This document shows positions 31,013 through 40,390 of a stretch of DNA of 64,000 nt, piece after piece. The notes under the pieces were generated by a model, which did no database searches, had not been told where the DNA came from, and saw nothing but the letters and a program-made list of their open reading frames with translations. Position numbers and translations under genes: made by a program. The stretch is from Strigamia acuminata (lineage: Eukaryota > Arthropoda > Chilopoda > Geophilomorpha > Linotaeniidae): NCBI GenBank assembly GCA_949358305.1, contig OX442314.1, positions 23,305,060 through 23,369,059 of the forward strand. The letters run 5' to 3'. The first letter of the stretch is position 1; each line of letters starts with the position of its first letter.

Positions 31013-31435
31013 CACACCACTGTTCGGGACATGTCGGGCCAATGTATGGTCATAGTTGCTAGTCAACCTTTTTACGTGATTACTATCAGGGCTATCGCAC
31101 AATTTATAGGTCGGGAAACGATATACAAGTACGAGAAATTGGAGAATTTAATTTGTGAAATTGTAAATTTGTAAATTAATATTTTATCTATTTTTAGTGG
31201 GTTTTTTAGTTCTTTGGAAGAAATTTACGAAAACGAAGGATTTAGTGGTTTTTTTCCGTACGTTTATTAATTTTTTTGAATTTAAAAAATTAAAACGTCA
31301 TTTTTTTTTTCAAAATTAATCTGACTGATATGTGTTATCTATATTATCACACACCCACAGCTCGTAATCTCGAATTTCACCTAAGTGATTATAGATTTTT
31401 GATTTGAAGGAAGATTAGTGAGCAGTTGTCACACA

Positions 31436-32652
31436 ATGGCAAGAAACAGAGTCGCTACCAAACCGCTTTTCATTTTCATTCTGTTTGTTGCGATTATTTA
31501 TCTCATATTGTACTGTAGAACTATATTCGACGGGCGTGGTATTTTGATAAATGGCAGTTGTGTTTGCCAATCGACGGATACTGATTTACGAGTTGCATTT
31601 TCAAAAAGCTATTCCAAGTCCCGTTATTTCAGCTGTCCAATGACGGTTAATAACATTGGTGAGTTTACACTTTACACTTGATTGCATTTATTTTGCACGG
31701 ATTCACAGTTAAACCCCGATTGCTTTATGTAGGTCGGTTGGGAAACGTGATGGGCGAATATGCCACGCTCTTAGCATTAGCTCGAATTAATGGACACGCG
31801 TCTTACCAACAGCAGTCAATGAAAAATGAATTGAATAAATATTTCAATACCTCGATGCCTGTGGTCAACGAAAAAGTGTACAAAGAGGTCAATTGGATTC
31901 GGCATCACCTTCACGATTGGATGAGCGATGAATATTCTGAATTTGGTTGCAACTTCATTTCAATTGAAGGGTATACGTGCTCGTGGACATTTTTCCATCA
32001 CATTCGAGGTGATATCAAGAGACAGTTTCAATTCCATAGCCAGATCATACGAGACACTCAAACACATTTGCGTACGTTAAGAAGGTCCCACGAAACGACT
32101 TTTATTGGCGTGCACGTGCGCCGAACCGATTATGTGAATTTGATGAAAGATTGGTACAATGGTGTGTTGGCAAGTCCGAAATTTTTTTCTCACTCGATGA
32201 ATTATTTCCGGAGTAAATTTAAGGATTGCATGTTCGTTGTGTGCAGCGATGACTTGGACTGGTGTAAAAAGAATATCGATAATAGTTCGAATGATGTGCA
32301 TTTTTGTTGGAACGGTGATTCGAGCACGCCCGGGCGAGACATGGCACTGCTCACTCAGTGCAACCACAGTATAATCACTATAGGTACTTTTGGCTTTTGG
32401 TCGGCTTATTTAGCTGGTGGAGAAGTGGTTTATTTGAGTAATTACTTGCGAAACACATCGTACTTTCTTGATAAGTTTCATTTTAATGCGGCTTATTTAC
32501 CCGAATGGATTCCTATCGATGCTGATTTAAATTCCACAAGTTGGCTTAGTTCAGGGGTCGCCAACCTGCGGCTCTTTCGGTGTCCAGACGTGGCTCTCCA
32601 GTTCCATGCGCAAATATTAATAATTATATTATTTTATTTTCAAACCTCATAA
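31436..32652 (+). CDS. Alpha-1,2-fucosyltransferase copy 3, transposon-altered 3' end
   Basis: Exons 31,436-31,658 and 31,733-32,652 (phase-1 intron as in copies 1 and 2). The catalytic domain is intact: RLGNVMGEYA, GVHVRRTDYV, VVCSDDLDWCKKN, DMALLTQCNHS. The 5' flank and exon 1 match copy 1; the first 260 bp of exon 2 match copy 2 (HASYQQQSMKNELNKY); the middle matches copy 1 (RTLRRSHETTF); the 3' end matches copy 2 (LNSTSWLS). Where copy 2 stops after SWLS, the frame here enters a hAT-like sequence and runs about 32 codons further before TAA. An alternative is that the copy is a young pseudogene, but no lesion is seen in the catalytic part. Confidence 0.82.
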
Positions 32653-32750
32653 AAAATATTATACTGCAAAAAAAAAATACTGCTAACAGGACATACAAAT
32701 GCCTGATCGAGCGAGTAACTTATGTTGACTTGGGGGAGGTGCATTTTTTT
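32561..32750. mobile_element. hAT-like terminal fragment
   Basis: CAGGGGTCGCCAACCTGCGG followed by CTCTTTCGGTGTCC and GTGGCTCTCC resembles the terminal sequences of hAT elements (CAGGGGTCGGCAA type). It begins directly after the codon for the last native serine of FUT copy 3. The other terminus and an 8 bp duplication cannot be found, because copia sequence follows. Identification is by resemblance only. Confidence 0.5.
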
Positions 32751-33646
32751 TGGGAATAGAAATTTTAATAATGGACAACGGAGTTCTAATTGGTCAACAA
32801 AAATACATAAACGAAATTTTGAATAGATATGAGCTGATGGACGGAGTCACAGCAAACACACCAATGGCTACTGGACAAGACCTAGATGATTTCGAGAAAT
32901 CAAAAAGAGTTGACCAGCAACTTTATCAACAAATGATAGGGTCGCTAATGCACGTGATGATAATATTGCGACCGGATATATCATTCGCAATAAGTGCGTT
33001 GTCAGCATATTCAAGAGATTCGCGCCAGTTACATTTCAGGGCGGTCAAACGAGTGATGCGAAAACTTAAGAAGATGATTGAAATGCGATTGTTTTTCTCG
33101 AATGAAGAGGGGAAATTACAAGGATTTGCGGATGCAAGCTGGAACGTCACCCAAGATGCAAAATCACATACAGGGATGATAGTAAAAATTGGATCAACGA
33201 CAATAACGTGGAAAACTAAAAAGCAACGATTAGTCGCGATGTCATCGACAGAAAGCGAGATTTTGGTCATCTGTGAATTGCTAAAATCCATAAAGACTTT
33301 TTAAGACTATTTAAGTGAAGTGGGGGAAGGAAGCTGTGTGCAGAGAAAAGTACTAATCTTCACGGACAGTCAACCAGCGATGCAGATTTTGTGCGGTTCG
33401 GACTAGTTTGACCGAACCAAACATATGAATCGACACTTGATGTTCATAAGGGACGAAATAAGACTTGGCAACATTGAACTAATTCATTTACCAACAGGTG
33501 ACATGATTGCCGATTTCCTAATGAAGGCAGTCGCAAAGGACAAATTCATGGAGGGACGAGATGGTGTGAGTTTAAAAGGCAAAATTAAAATGAACAAGGA
33601 CAGAGAAGAACGAAGACGAAGACAAATAATTTTAAGTTCGAAATAA
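32750..33646 (+). pseudogene. 5'-truncated Ty1/copia pol (end of RT and RNase H)
   Basis: 32,750-33,304 encodes the copia RT tail and RNase H start (QQKYINEILNRYEL, YQQMIGSLMHV, RPDISFAISALSAYS, then FADASWNVTQDAKSHTG and STESE). 33,355-33,646 continues after stops with IFTDSQPAMQIL and HLPTGDMIADFL. A stop at about 33,302 and another near 33,404 break the frame. Integrase, protease and gag are missing. It is followed by its 3' LTR. Confidence 0.85.
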
Positions 33647-33689
33647 TATTTTATTCATGTTTTTGTTTTTCTTTCAAGTTTCAATAAAA

Positions 33690-33964
33690 TGTTAGTTCTA
33701 GTTTATTTAAAACCTCTAATAATAATTTGTAGGAGGGTTTATTGGAATTTAATTATTAACAAAGATGTTAAATTTAATTATTACAAATTGTTATTGGTTT
33801 CAAACGTTTTTCAAATGTAATATAACGTTGCACGTACGATTTGCGCATGCAACCCGATTGTTGTAAAACTTTCAAGAGTAAAAGACGTGTTTTGTTTTCA
33901 CCTGTGGTGTTTTATTCTCAAATCGAACATTCGGAATCTACAAGGAACCTTCGTGGAACCAACA
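33690..33964 (+). mobile_element. 3' LTR of the truncated copia element
   Basis: Begins TGTTAGTTCTAG and ends GTGGAACCAACA, giving TGTT..AACA termini typical of copia LTRs. It lies 44 bp after the last pol codon, about 275 bp long. Native FUT 3' flank (ATATTAAAGTATTTTTCC, as after copy 2) starts immediately afterwards, which fixes the right boundary. No 5' LTR is present. Confidence 0.75.
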
Positions 33965-33988
33965 ATATTAAAGTATTTTTCCTAATAA

Positions 33989-34517
33989 GGGGCCGTCCAT
34001 AAATTACGTAACACCTGGAGGGCGGGGAGGGGGTTTCAAATTTTGTTACAGGTTGTTACGACTGGGAGGGGGGTTCTTAATAATGTTACGTAACAAAAGG
34101 TGAAAATTTTACTTTTATTGTTTCAATTTATTATTATTGTGAATTTTAAATTTTTGTAAAAAATTTAAAATTTTTTGAAAAATTTTTTTATATTTTTGAA
34201 AATTTTGATAACATTTTTGAAAATTTTGATAACATTTTTGAAAATTTTGATAACATTTTTGAAAATTTTGATAACATTTTTGAAAATTTTGATAACATTT
34301 TTGAAAATTTTGATAACATTTTTGAAATTTTTTTAAAATTTTTGTAAAATTTTGTATTATAAGCTTGTAGCAAATTTTTTTTTTTTTTGGGGGGGGGGGG
34401 AGGTTGGTGAGTTATGTTACGTAATATTGTAGGGGGGGTTTGTTACGACCTTGTTACAGGGGGGAAAGGGGGTCTAAAAATCGAAAAATCATCGTTACGT
34501 AATTTATGGACGGCCCC
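33989..34517. mobile_element. PIF/Harbinger-like MITE with TAA target duplication
   Basis: Termini GGGGCCGTCCATAAATTACG and CGTAATTTATGGACGGCCCC are perfect inverted repeats. Flanks are TAA on each side (33,986-33,988 and 34,518-34,520). The 3' flank of FUT copy 2 (15,880-15,897) is the same sequence with a single TAA and no insert, so this is a verified empty site. A 3 bp TAA duplication with G-rich ends is characteristic of PIF/Harbinger. The interior has about seven tandem 21 bp units (TTTTGAAAATTTTGATAACA, 34,186-34,330). No transposase. Confidence 0.88.
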
Positions 34518-34551
34518 TAAAATAAAATTTGATTTCTTTATTGTTGGCATC

Positions 34552-34815
34552 AGAATTCGAGGCGCCTACAATTTTGTTACAAAATAAGAAATCTTTATTT
34601 TATTCCATGGCTAAAGATGCTGGTTTAATATAAATTCACGTAAAAATTAAATATCATTTATGAAACTCTTAGTAATTCAATTTAATAAATGTCAATAAAG
34701 TCCAGTGTAAATAATACGATTTTAATGTAATTTTTAGAAGAAATTCGAAATTATTTTCTCGTTTTTTTTTTAAACAAAATTAATACAAGATATAAAAATC
34801 AAAATTTAAATTTTA
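34552..34815 (+). pseudogene. Duplicated 3' end of the ABCC gene
   Basis: Repeats 29,328-29,590: the last 81 bp of the ABCC final exon (ATTCGAGGCGCCTACAATTT to the TAA) and the 3' flank, with few substitutions. It lacks the rest of the gene and so is only a duplication remnant, lying upstream of the intact MTCH gene in the same relation as ABCC to the MTCH pseudogene. Confidence 0.9.
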
Positions 34816-34920
34816 TTTATTATTCCTTATTACGTAAACTTAACCCCAAAACCCCCTTCGGATTTGCGCCACGAACGACCTCTATCCTCGAACCAGCGAA
34901 ATCTAAACCGATGCAGCATC

Positions 34921-36592
34921 ATGGCGACGACCGACAGTGAAACGGTGCAATGGATTCAAGCATTTCTTCGACTTGGGATGACAGCTGCCGCTCACCCGGT
35001 GGAACAAGTCAAAATATTAATTCAGGTAGTACAGATGAAAATTTGATTCGATCCAGCACACCCACCGAATAAATTTTTAAAAAAGATAGAACGACACGAA
35101 CATGATCGACCGCATACCGAAATTCCCCACAAACCCAAAATACATTTCAAAATCCGAAAAACAAATTTATTAATTTCAGATCGGTTACGAGCCTATCCCC
35201 CCACGATCAACTACAACATTTTTCGGTAAACCCGCCCTTGGTTTACCGGGATTAATCGAATACAGTAAGTATTAATACTATTTAAATAAAAATAGAGTTG
35301 AAATCAATTGACGTTTGTTTGTTTACAGTGGGACACATTAAAAAGACGGACGGATTTTTCGGGTTGTACCGGGGCGTCGCTCCACGTTTGTGCGGCTCCA
35401 TTGTCAGCGGATATGTGTTTAGCAAAGTGACCGAGGTATATTAGTGGATTGTTGTTGCTATCGGGTTCTAATCGGGTTCGCTTTTGAGTCGATGGAGGCT
35501 GAGCTCCAAACAGACGAATTAGATTCGGGATCGTGCACGAACGAGGACAAAGTGATGAATTTCCTCCAAGCCACTGTTCGGGACATGTCGGGCCGATGTA
35601 TGGCCATAGTTGCTAGTCAACCTTTTCACGTGTTAACTATCAGGGCTATCGCACAATTTGTAGGTCGGGAAACGATATACAAGTACGAGAAATTGGAGAA
35701 TTTGTGAAATTGTAAATTTGTAAATTAATTTTTTATCTATTTTTAGTGGATTTTTTAGTTCTTTGAAAGAAATTTACGAAAACGAAGGATTTAGTGGTTT
35801 TTTTTCGTACGTTTATTTATTTTTTTGAATTTAAAAAATTAAAACGTCATTTTTTAAAAAAAAAAAACTTTTTCAGTGGTTTAATGCCTCGATTATTGGC
35901 AGAAATCACTTCGTTGTGGATCTCGGCCACACTCACTTTTGTAATCAATACATATATCGTCGAAGATGCTGATTTTCGAGGCTACACAAGTGCATCCATG
36001 GCTGTGAGATACTTTTAAAAACAAACATTGACATTCAACCAAACCTTTTTCCTTGTCGAAGAGTAATTCTTTCTAACCAAATATATGTTTAAATGTTGCT
36101 CTGGTTTTCAGTTTATTGCAAGTGCTATCACCTATCCACTTAATCTAGTTTCCAACATCATGGCGATGAATGACAGCGGGTAAAATAAAATTAATAATAA
36201 ATTCAATAACAAATTTAAAAAAATAAAAATTTTATTAACAGATTGGTGGCAGGAATGCCTCCATACATGCCAATATTTTTAACATGGCAAGACTGCTGGA
36301 AAAGCCTTAGTTCGCAGGTAAACTCAAAAAAATGTCTAAAAAAACTATTTTTTTAAAAAATGGCATAACAATTGAATTATTTTGAAATTAGAATCAACTG
36401 AAACGAGGATCGAGTCTTCTGTGGCGCTACTACACCGGACCGTACGTGTCAATTGGCGGGAAACCCACGGTAGTGACTCTGTCGGATTTTGTTCAGCCGC
36501 GACCGTCAGTTCGGCCGCAGTCTGACTCTGAGAGTAACGCAAGTTCACTCTTTCCCTCCCTACCGCGTGTCGGTATTTTCTCGGGATTGTAG
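34921..36592 (+). CDS. Mitochondrial carrier homolog 2-like protein (apparent frame break)
   Basis: Nine exons: 34,921-35,025; 35,180-35,264; 35,329-35,435; 35,489-35,703; 35,747-35,806; 35,877-36,003; 36,112-36,179; 36,242-36,318; 36,392-36,592. Resembles MTCH2: VEQVKILIQ joined to IGYEPIPP, GLYRGVAPRLCGS, SQPFHVLTIRAIAQFVGRE, GLMPRLLAEITSLW, PPYMPIF. MTCH2 is an outer-membrane relative of SLC25 carriers and acts as an insertase for tail-anchored and other helical proteins. Exon 8 has a run of five A at 36,300-36,304. With the best-supported splice sites the frame meets TAG at 36,309-36,311, while exon 9 is open in the frame one base away. So either the C-terminal ~75 residues are lost, or the run is a sequencing error. 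Confidence is for gene identity. Confidence 0.85.
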
Positions 36593-36961
36593 CAGCACGC
36601 CGTTAGAACCGGGCAATCTGATGACGTCGTTGTGAAGTCGTTTGACGAGGCATGACAAAACCCACCTTGTAGAAGATGGACCAACAACTACATTTACGAG
36701 TTGGCGCACTTGGAGAAGATCGAACGGCGATTCGTGTTCTCGTTCATAGGAAATACAAAAAAAATTAAAAATAATTTTTTTGTCTGTATGCAAATCAAAA
36801 TTCTATTATTTTAAAGAAAAGTTATATCCTTCGTAGTAAATGAAAAAAAAAGTATTAATTTTGAAACTGTCCTTGTGGATACTCATTTGAAAAACAAAAG
36901 AAAGCATAAATTCGATTTAGTTTAATGTCGCAATACAAATTGATGATGACAAATACGAATT
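36593..36961. other. Intergenic sequence between convergent genes
   Basis: Lies between the MTCH 3' end (+) and the WAP gene 3' end (-). Likely 3' UTRs. Nothing else recognised. Confidence 0.4.
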
Positions 36962-37620
36962 TTACTTTCCGGAGGAATTTGTTGGTCTTGTTGTTGATAC
37001 TTGTGGAACCAATACGGGATTGGTACAAACTTGAAAAAATCTACCGGTACTATTTTGTAAAATTGAACAACATCGCAGATCGGTCGCGCAATCTTCGTCG
37101 CCATTGCACAACCGCGCGGTGAGTCCTTGAGGCGGAATGAGTGGAACAGGACTTTGACAAAATCCTCGTCTCGTCGCTGCCAAAATTTAATTTAATTTAA
37201 TTTAACATTTCAAGCGAATTTTATTTATTTACCAGCAGAAGCATTGAAACCGGGTGCTGTACAAATCTGATAGGTCGTTCCGGTGCCGGCTTGAATTATC
37301 GGACAGCACTTGAATCCGAATGGACATTGACCATCACTGGTACACGTTCTAGCCAACAGTCCTTGCGGGGGTATTCTCGGGATAGGAGTAGGACAGAAAC
37401 CGGGTGTTGATGCACCTGTTGCTATAATTTAAAAATTGATTTAATCGTGCTATTTAGATTTAAGCTTACCTGTAGTTGAATTTGTGCGGGCGCAACAAAC
37501 AGAGTTGAATCTACAACAGAAAGCGGTATTGAGGATGGTGCATGGGCTGCACCCGAATTCGCTGCTGTATTTACACAGTACGGAAAGGAGAAATAAAATT
37601 ATTATTTTTGACGCTAGCAT
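36962..37620 (-). CDS. Secreted protein with two WAP-like domains
   Basis: Minus-strand exons: 37,620-37,470; 37,421-37,233; 37,176-36,962, giving 184 residues. The signal peptide is MLASKIIILFLLSVLCKYSS. A short Cys-rich N-terminal part (FGCSPC, FCCRF, VCC) is followed by two related modules, one per exon: GFCPTPIPRIPPQGLLA..CTSDGQCPFGFKCCP and GFCQSPVPLIPPQGLTA..CNGDEDCATDLRCCS. Each ends with an IC/VC cysteine. The C-P-rich opening and the DxxC..CC core match the whey acidic protein four-disulfide fold, although each module shows six rather than eight cysteines. Such proteins are usually secreted protease inhibitors or antimicrobials; that role is inferred. Confidence 0.78.
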
Positions 37621-38322
37621 TTTGCAGGTTGGCGTCTGTCCAAGTGCGAACACACGAAGGTGATTACGTGTACGAGGGTTTTTATTCCGTCGATTTTAAT
37701 TCAATTCGGAAATAGTAATTGCAAATGGAAGTTGGAATGTGAGTATTCGGAACAAATACAATGGTGTAGCTGATGTAGTGACATAATTTTGAGGCTTTGC
37801 ATTCATAGTCGAATGAGCAATATATGTTGTCAACTGTATCAATAGGGATCTAGCTTTATTAGTTTATAATCGCATGTACTTAATAGCCAGGAAATCTGGA
37901 CATTTTGGAAAAATGTTCAATGGGTTTTGCTATGCGCTATCAACAAATCGCCCATGCAGCATGCGTGGAATTTTTGTTAAAAGACATTAAAGATTTTTGA
38001 TATATAAAATATGTATATACCGTCGGACTTACCGTATGTTTATTTCGCTTTTAATAATTAATTACACCCCTTACAAAACACCTGATTATCCGAAAAAGAC
38101 TTGGTAGTTTCATTTTAATTGTTTTTGCACTTGAACAATATTTAGTGTCACACTCAATAACAAATTTGGATTAATATTTGTCCTTTTGGGTGGGGCAAGG
38201 ACTCAAAACGACTCGATAACTGCATTGCAGTAAAATCACACGAATGATCAAATGTTTATTTCATTTTACATGAACAAAATGTTTTATAACTTGTCCAATA
38301 TTCATAATTAAGCACAAATGTC
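37621..38322. other. Intergenic sequence
   Basis: Upstream region of the WAP gene and 3' flank of the next minus-strand gene. No other feature recognised. Confidence 0.4.
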
Positions 38323-39044
38323 CTATTCTGCGTCAACAGCTCTTCTGGCAGCTTTACTCGGTGGTGGCTCTACGCCCCTGTGATGAAAATAAAATAAAAA
38401 TTATCGGTTTATTGTCTGAACACCACGCAATAGTTCTATAATAAAACTTAAAAATGACGCAAACTTCAGGTAGGAGTGATGTGAAATATGGATAAGTGAC
38501 CTTGAATTTATTAGCCAATGTAAGAAGAGACAAACCAACCCCATATTTTTCTAGGTTTGAATCATTAAAACGAACCAAAGACCGAACGGAACGAATGAAT
38601 AATGAAAGTAGATCAAACTATCTATGTTCACAACACGTCATTTCCCAAATCAGACTAAAATTTTGGCCGCCGCTGCTATTATTCGAAGCCGTCTCCGATT
38701 TTCTCGGTAGCGGCTACTATTCGAGGGCGGTTCTTATTTAAGAAATACGGTACACTCTTTTGCAATATTTTCTTACGAATGCCCGGCCATAGGTTGCCAT
38801 TGCCATCAGATAAATAAATTCTAAAATTCTAAGGTAAAACGAAATAACTTTCAAATTTTCTTCCCTGCCTCCTCCCCTGCTCCCTTCCCAAACGAAGATC
38901 TTTCTCTTACACATTTAAGATTAATTTAATATCACCGTACTTTTCATCAACCAATCCACATCCACTGCCAGCTTCACATGTTGAAAATATGAAACACGCC
39001 AAACAGACCGCGATCAATGCAAGTTTGAAGAGAATTTTCTGCAT
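38323..39044 (-). CDS. Putative small secreted peptide
   Basis: Tentative two-exon model on the minus strand: 39,044-38,941 and 38,377-38,323 (donor GTACGG, acceptor TCACAG), giving 52 residues. The first exon encodes a strong signal peptide (MQKILFKLALIAVCLACFIF, with STCEA after it) followed by GSGCGLVDE. The second adds VEPPPSKAARRAVDAE, with a dibasic RR. Without splicing the first exon alone gives a 45-residue secreted peptide ending ILNV, so the 3' exon is the uncertain part. No family recognised. Confidence 0.42.
38655..38755. repeat. Dispersed GC-rich repeat
   Basis: Contains GGCCGCCGCTGCTATTATTC, CGGTAGCGGCTACTATTCG and GAGGGCGGTTCTTATT. Related words occur in inverted sense at 14,348-14,445. 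It lies inside the putative intron of the small secreted peptide gene. Boundaries unclear. Confidence 0.4.
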
Positions 39045-39382
39045 ATTCTTTTAAAAAAATAAAGAAGTAAAACAAATTAAAACAAAATATTACTATTTAT
39101 GCTTATCGAAGTTATTCTTACAGTTGCACTAATGATGAATCGTCCAAGTGTAAAATTGTGATTTACCAGCTTCGGCGACTGCTGGTATAACTCAATAAAT
39201 ATGTTTAAATTGCTTAATTTTAATTAATGTGTGTAAAGAACATTAAAGAAATTATTTTAATGGCAGAAAGAAAGCAAAACACTATAACTAATAATAATAT
39301 AACTAATTTATGATTTCTTCTATCATTAAAGATTGGATGAATATAAAATAAAATATTTTTTCTAAAATATAAGGATAGAAAT

Positions 39383-40347
39383 TGTAATGAGCCTAAATTA
39401 CTATTAAATAAATAATAATAATTCTAGACTTATTGATGCTTTGACAAGACTTATCATAAAAACTACTCTCTAATATTAAACTCACAAAATGGTTTATTCT
39501 GACTTAGAATAAGATAAATTACAGTGATAAATAAAGCTTAATGGAAATAAGAAATGAAATAATAGATGAAATGAGGAAATAACTTCAAATCGACGTGGAA
39601 ACGTTATTTTGACGATTCCAGCGCTCCGGCAACGATTTCGGCTCGTAATCGTCGCTCTTCTACGGCTCTCTCTTCGACGCTCGTCTCGCTATTCTGCTCG
39701 GCGTCGCTCCTCGGTGAAACGGACTTATTCCGTAACTCAAACCCTCGAAATTGTCTGGTACAAATCGACTCCCGTCGATTTGTTGAATCAACCGGACTCT
39801 TTCCGATACTTCTACTACCCGTTCTCCGCAACTCCGTCGTCTTGGCGGCGAAACTGCGACTCTTTCGCACAACGTCTAGCCGGATTTCCTCCACGGCAAG
39901 GCGAAATCCTGAATCAACAATTGAGTTGACTCAAGACTGATAAATCCCACCGCACGTGAAATGTGCGGCAAGACCGAAATATCCCGCTGCTGACTGATTT
40001 CAGCAGTAGGAAAACTCCCAAATTAGCTACTGGCTAATGCAGGAATATGTAAACTTCACGGAGGTTTTCACAAAAATACTAGTGTTTTACTGGTTGGTTT
40101 TTGTGTTGTTTCTCTGGCAAAGTTTGTGATCATACTGAGGAGTTCTCACTCCTCTCAGGACTCATTTCCTGTTTGGAGGCTTGTGGGCTGGTTACCCTGG
40201 CAACCACCCACATTTCCTCCCGCTCTGCTCCGCTTTCTAGCCTGTAGACAGGAAGCATAAAAAACTCAAACTAAAAATATAATAAACTAAAATATATTTC
40301 TACAGACTTTTTCTGTTACTTCCTTAGTGACCACTAGGGTCACTACA
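39383..40347 (-). repeat. 3' LTR of the Ty3/gypsy element
   Basis: 965 bp, TGT..ACA ends (on the plus strand it begins TGTAATGAGCC and ends GGTCACTACA). Identical by eye to the copy at 53,319-54,283. Short open frames inside it appear in both LTRs and are not considered genes. Confidence 0.95.
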
Positions 40348-40361
40348 CCTCCCCCCTTTTT
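40348..40361 (-). promoter_or_regulatory. Polypurine tract of the retrotransposon
   Basis: On the element strand AAAAAGGGGGGAGG directly abuts the 3' LTR. This is the expected primer site for plus-strand DNA synthesis. Confidence 0.88.
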
Positions 40362-40390
40362 AGGAAGGATCCCCGATTCTTCCTTTACTC

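Larger units (their letters stand above)
29590..31312 (+). pseudogene. Broken duplicate of the MTCH2-like gene
   Basis: Near-identical to the first half of the intact gene at 34,921-36,592 but badly damaged. Exons 1-2 and most of exon 3's 5' end are deleted (the copy resumes at GGGTTGTACCGGGGCG, about 29,596). A palindrome (29,659-29,688) and a TIR element (29,710-30,306) have inserted. About 640 bp of unrelated sequence replaces the start of exon 4 (30,375-31,012). The rest of exon 4 (ACTGTTCGGGACATGTCGGG, 31,018), exon 5 and part of intron 5 follow, then the copy ends abruptly at the FUT copy 3 segment. It lies directly after the ABCC stop. It cannot encode the carrier. Confidence 0.88.

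Noticed and set aside
39604-39929. 100-residue frames on both strands inside the LTRs
   Set aside because: They occur identically in both LTRs, overlap each other on opposite strands, and have no domain; treated as LTR sequence.
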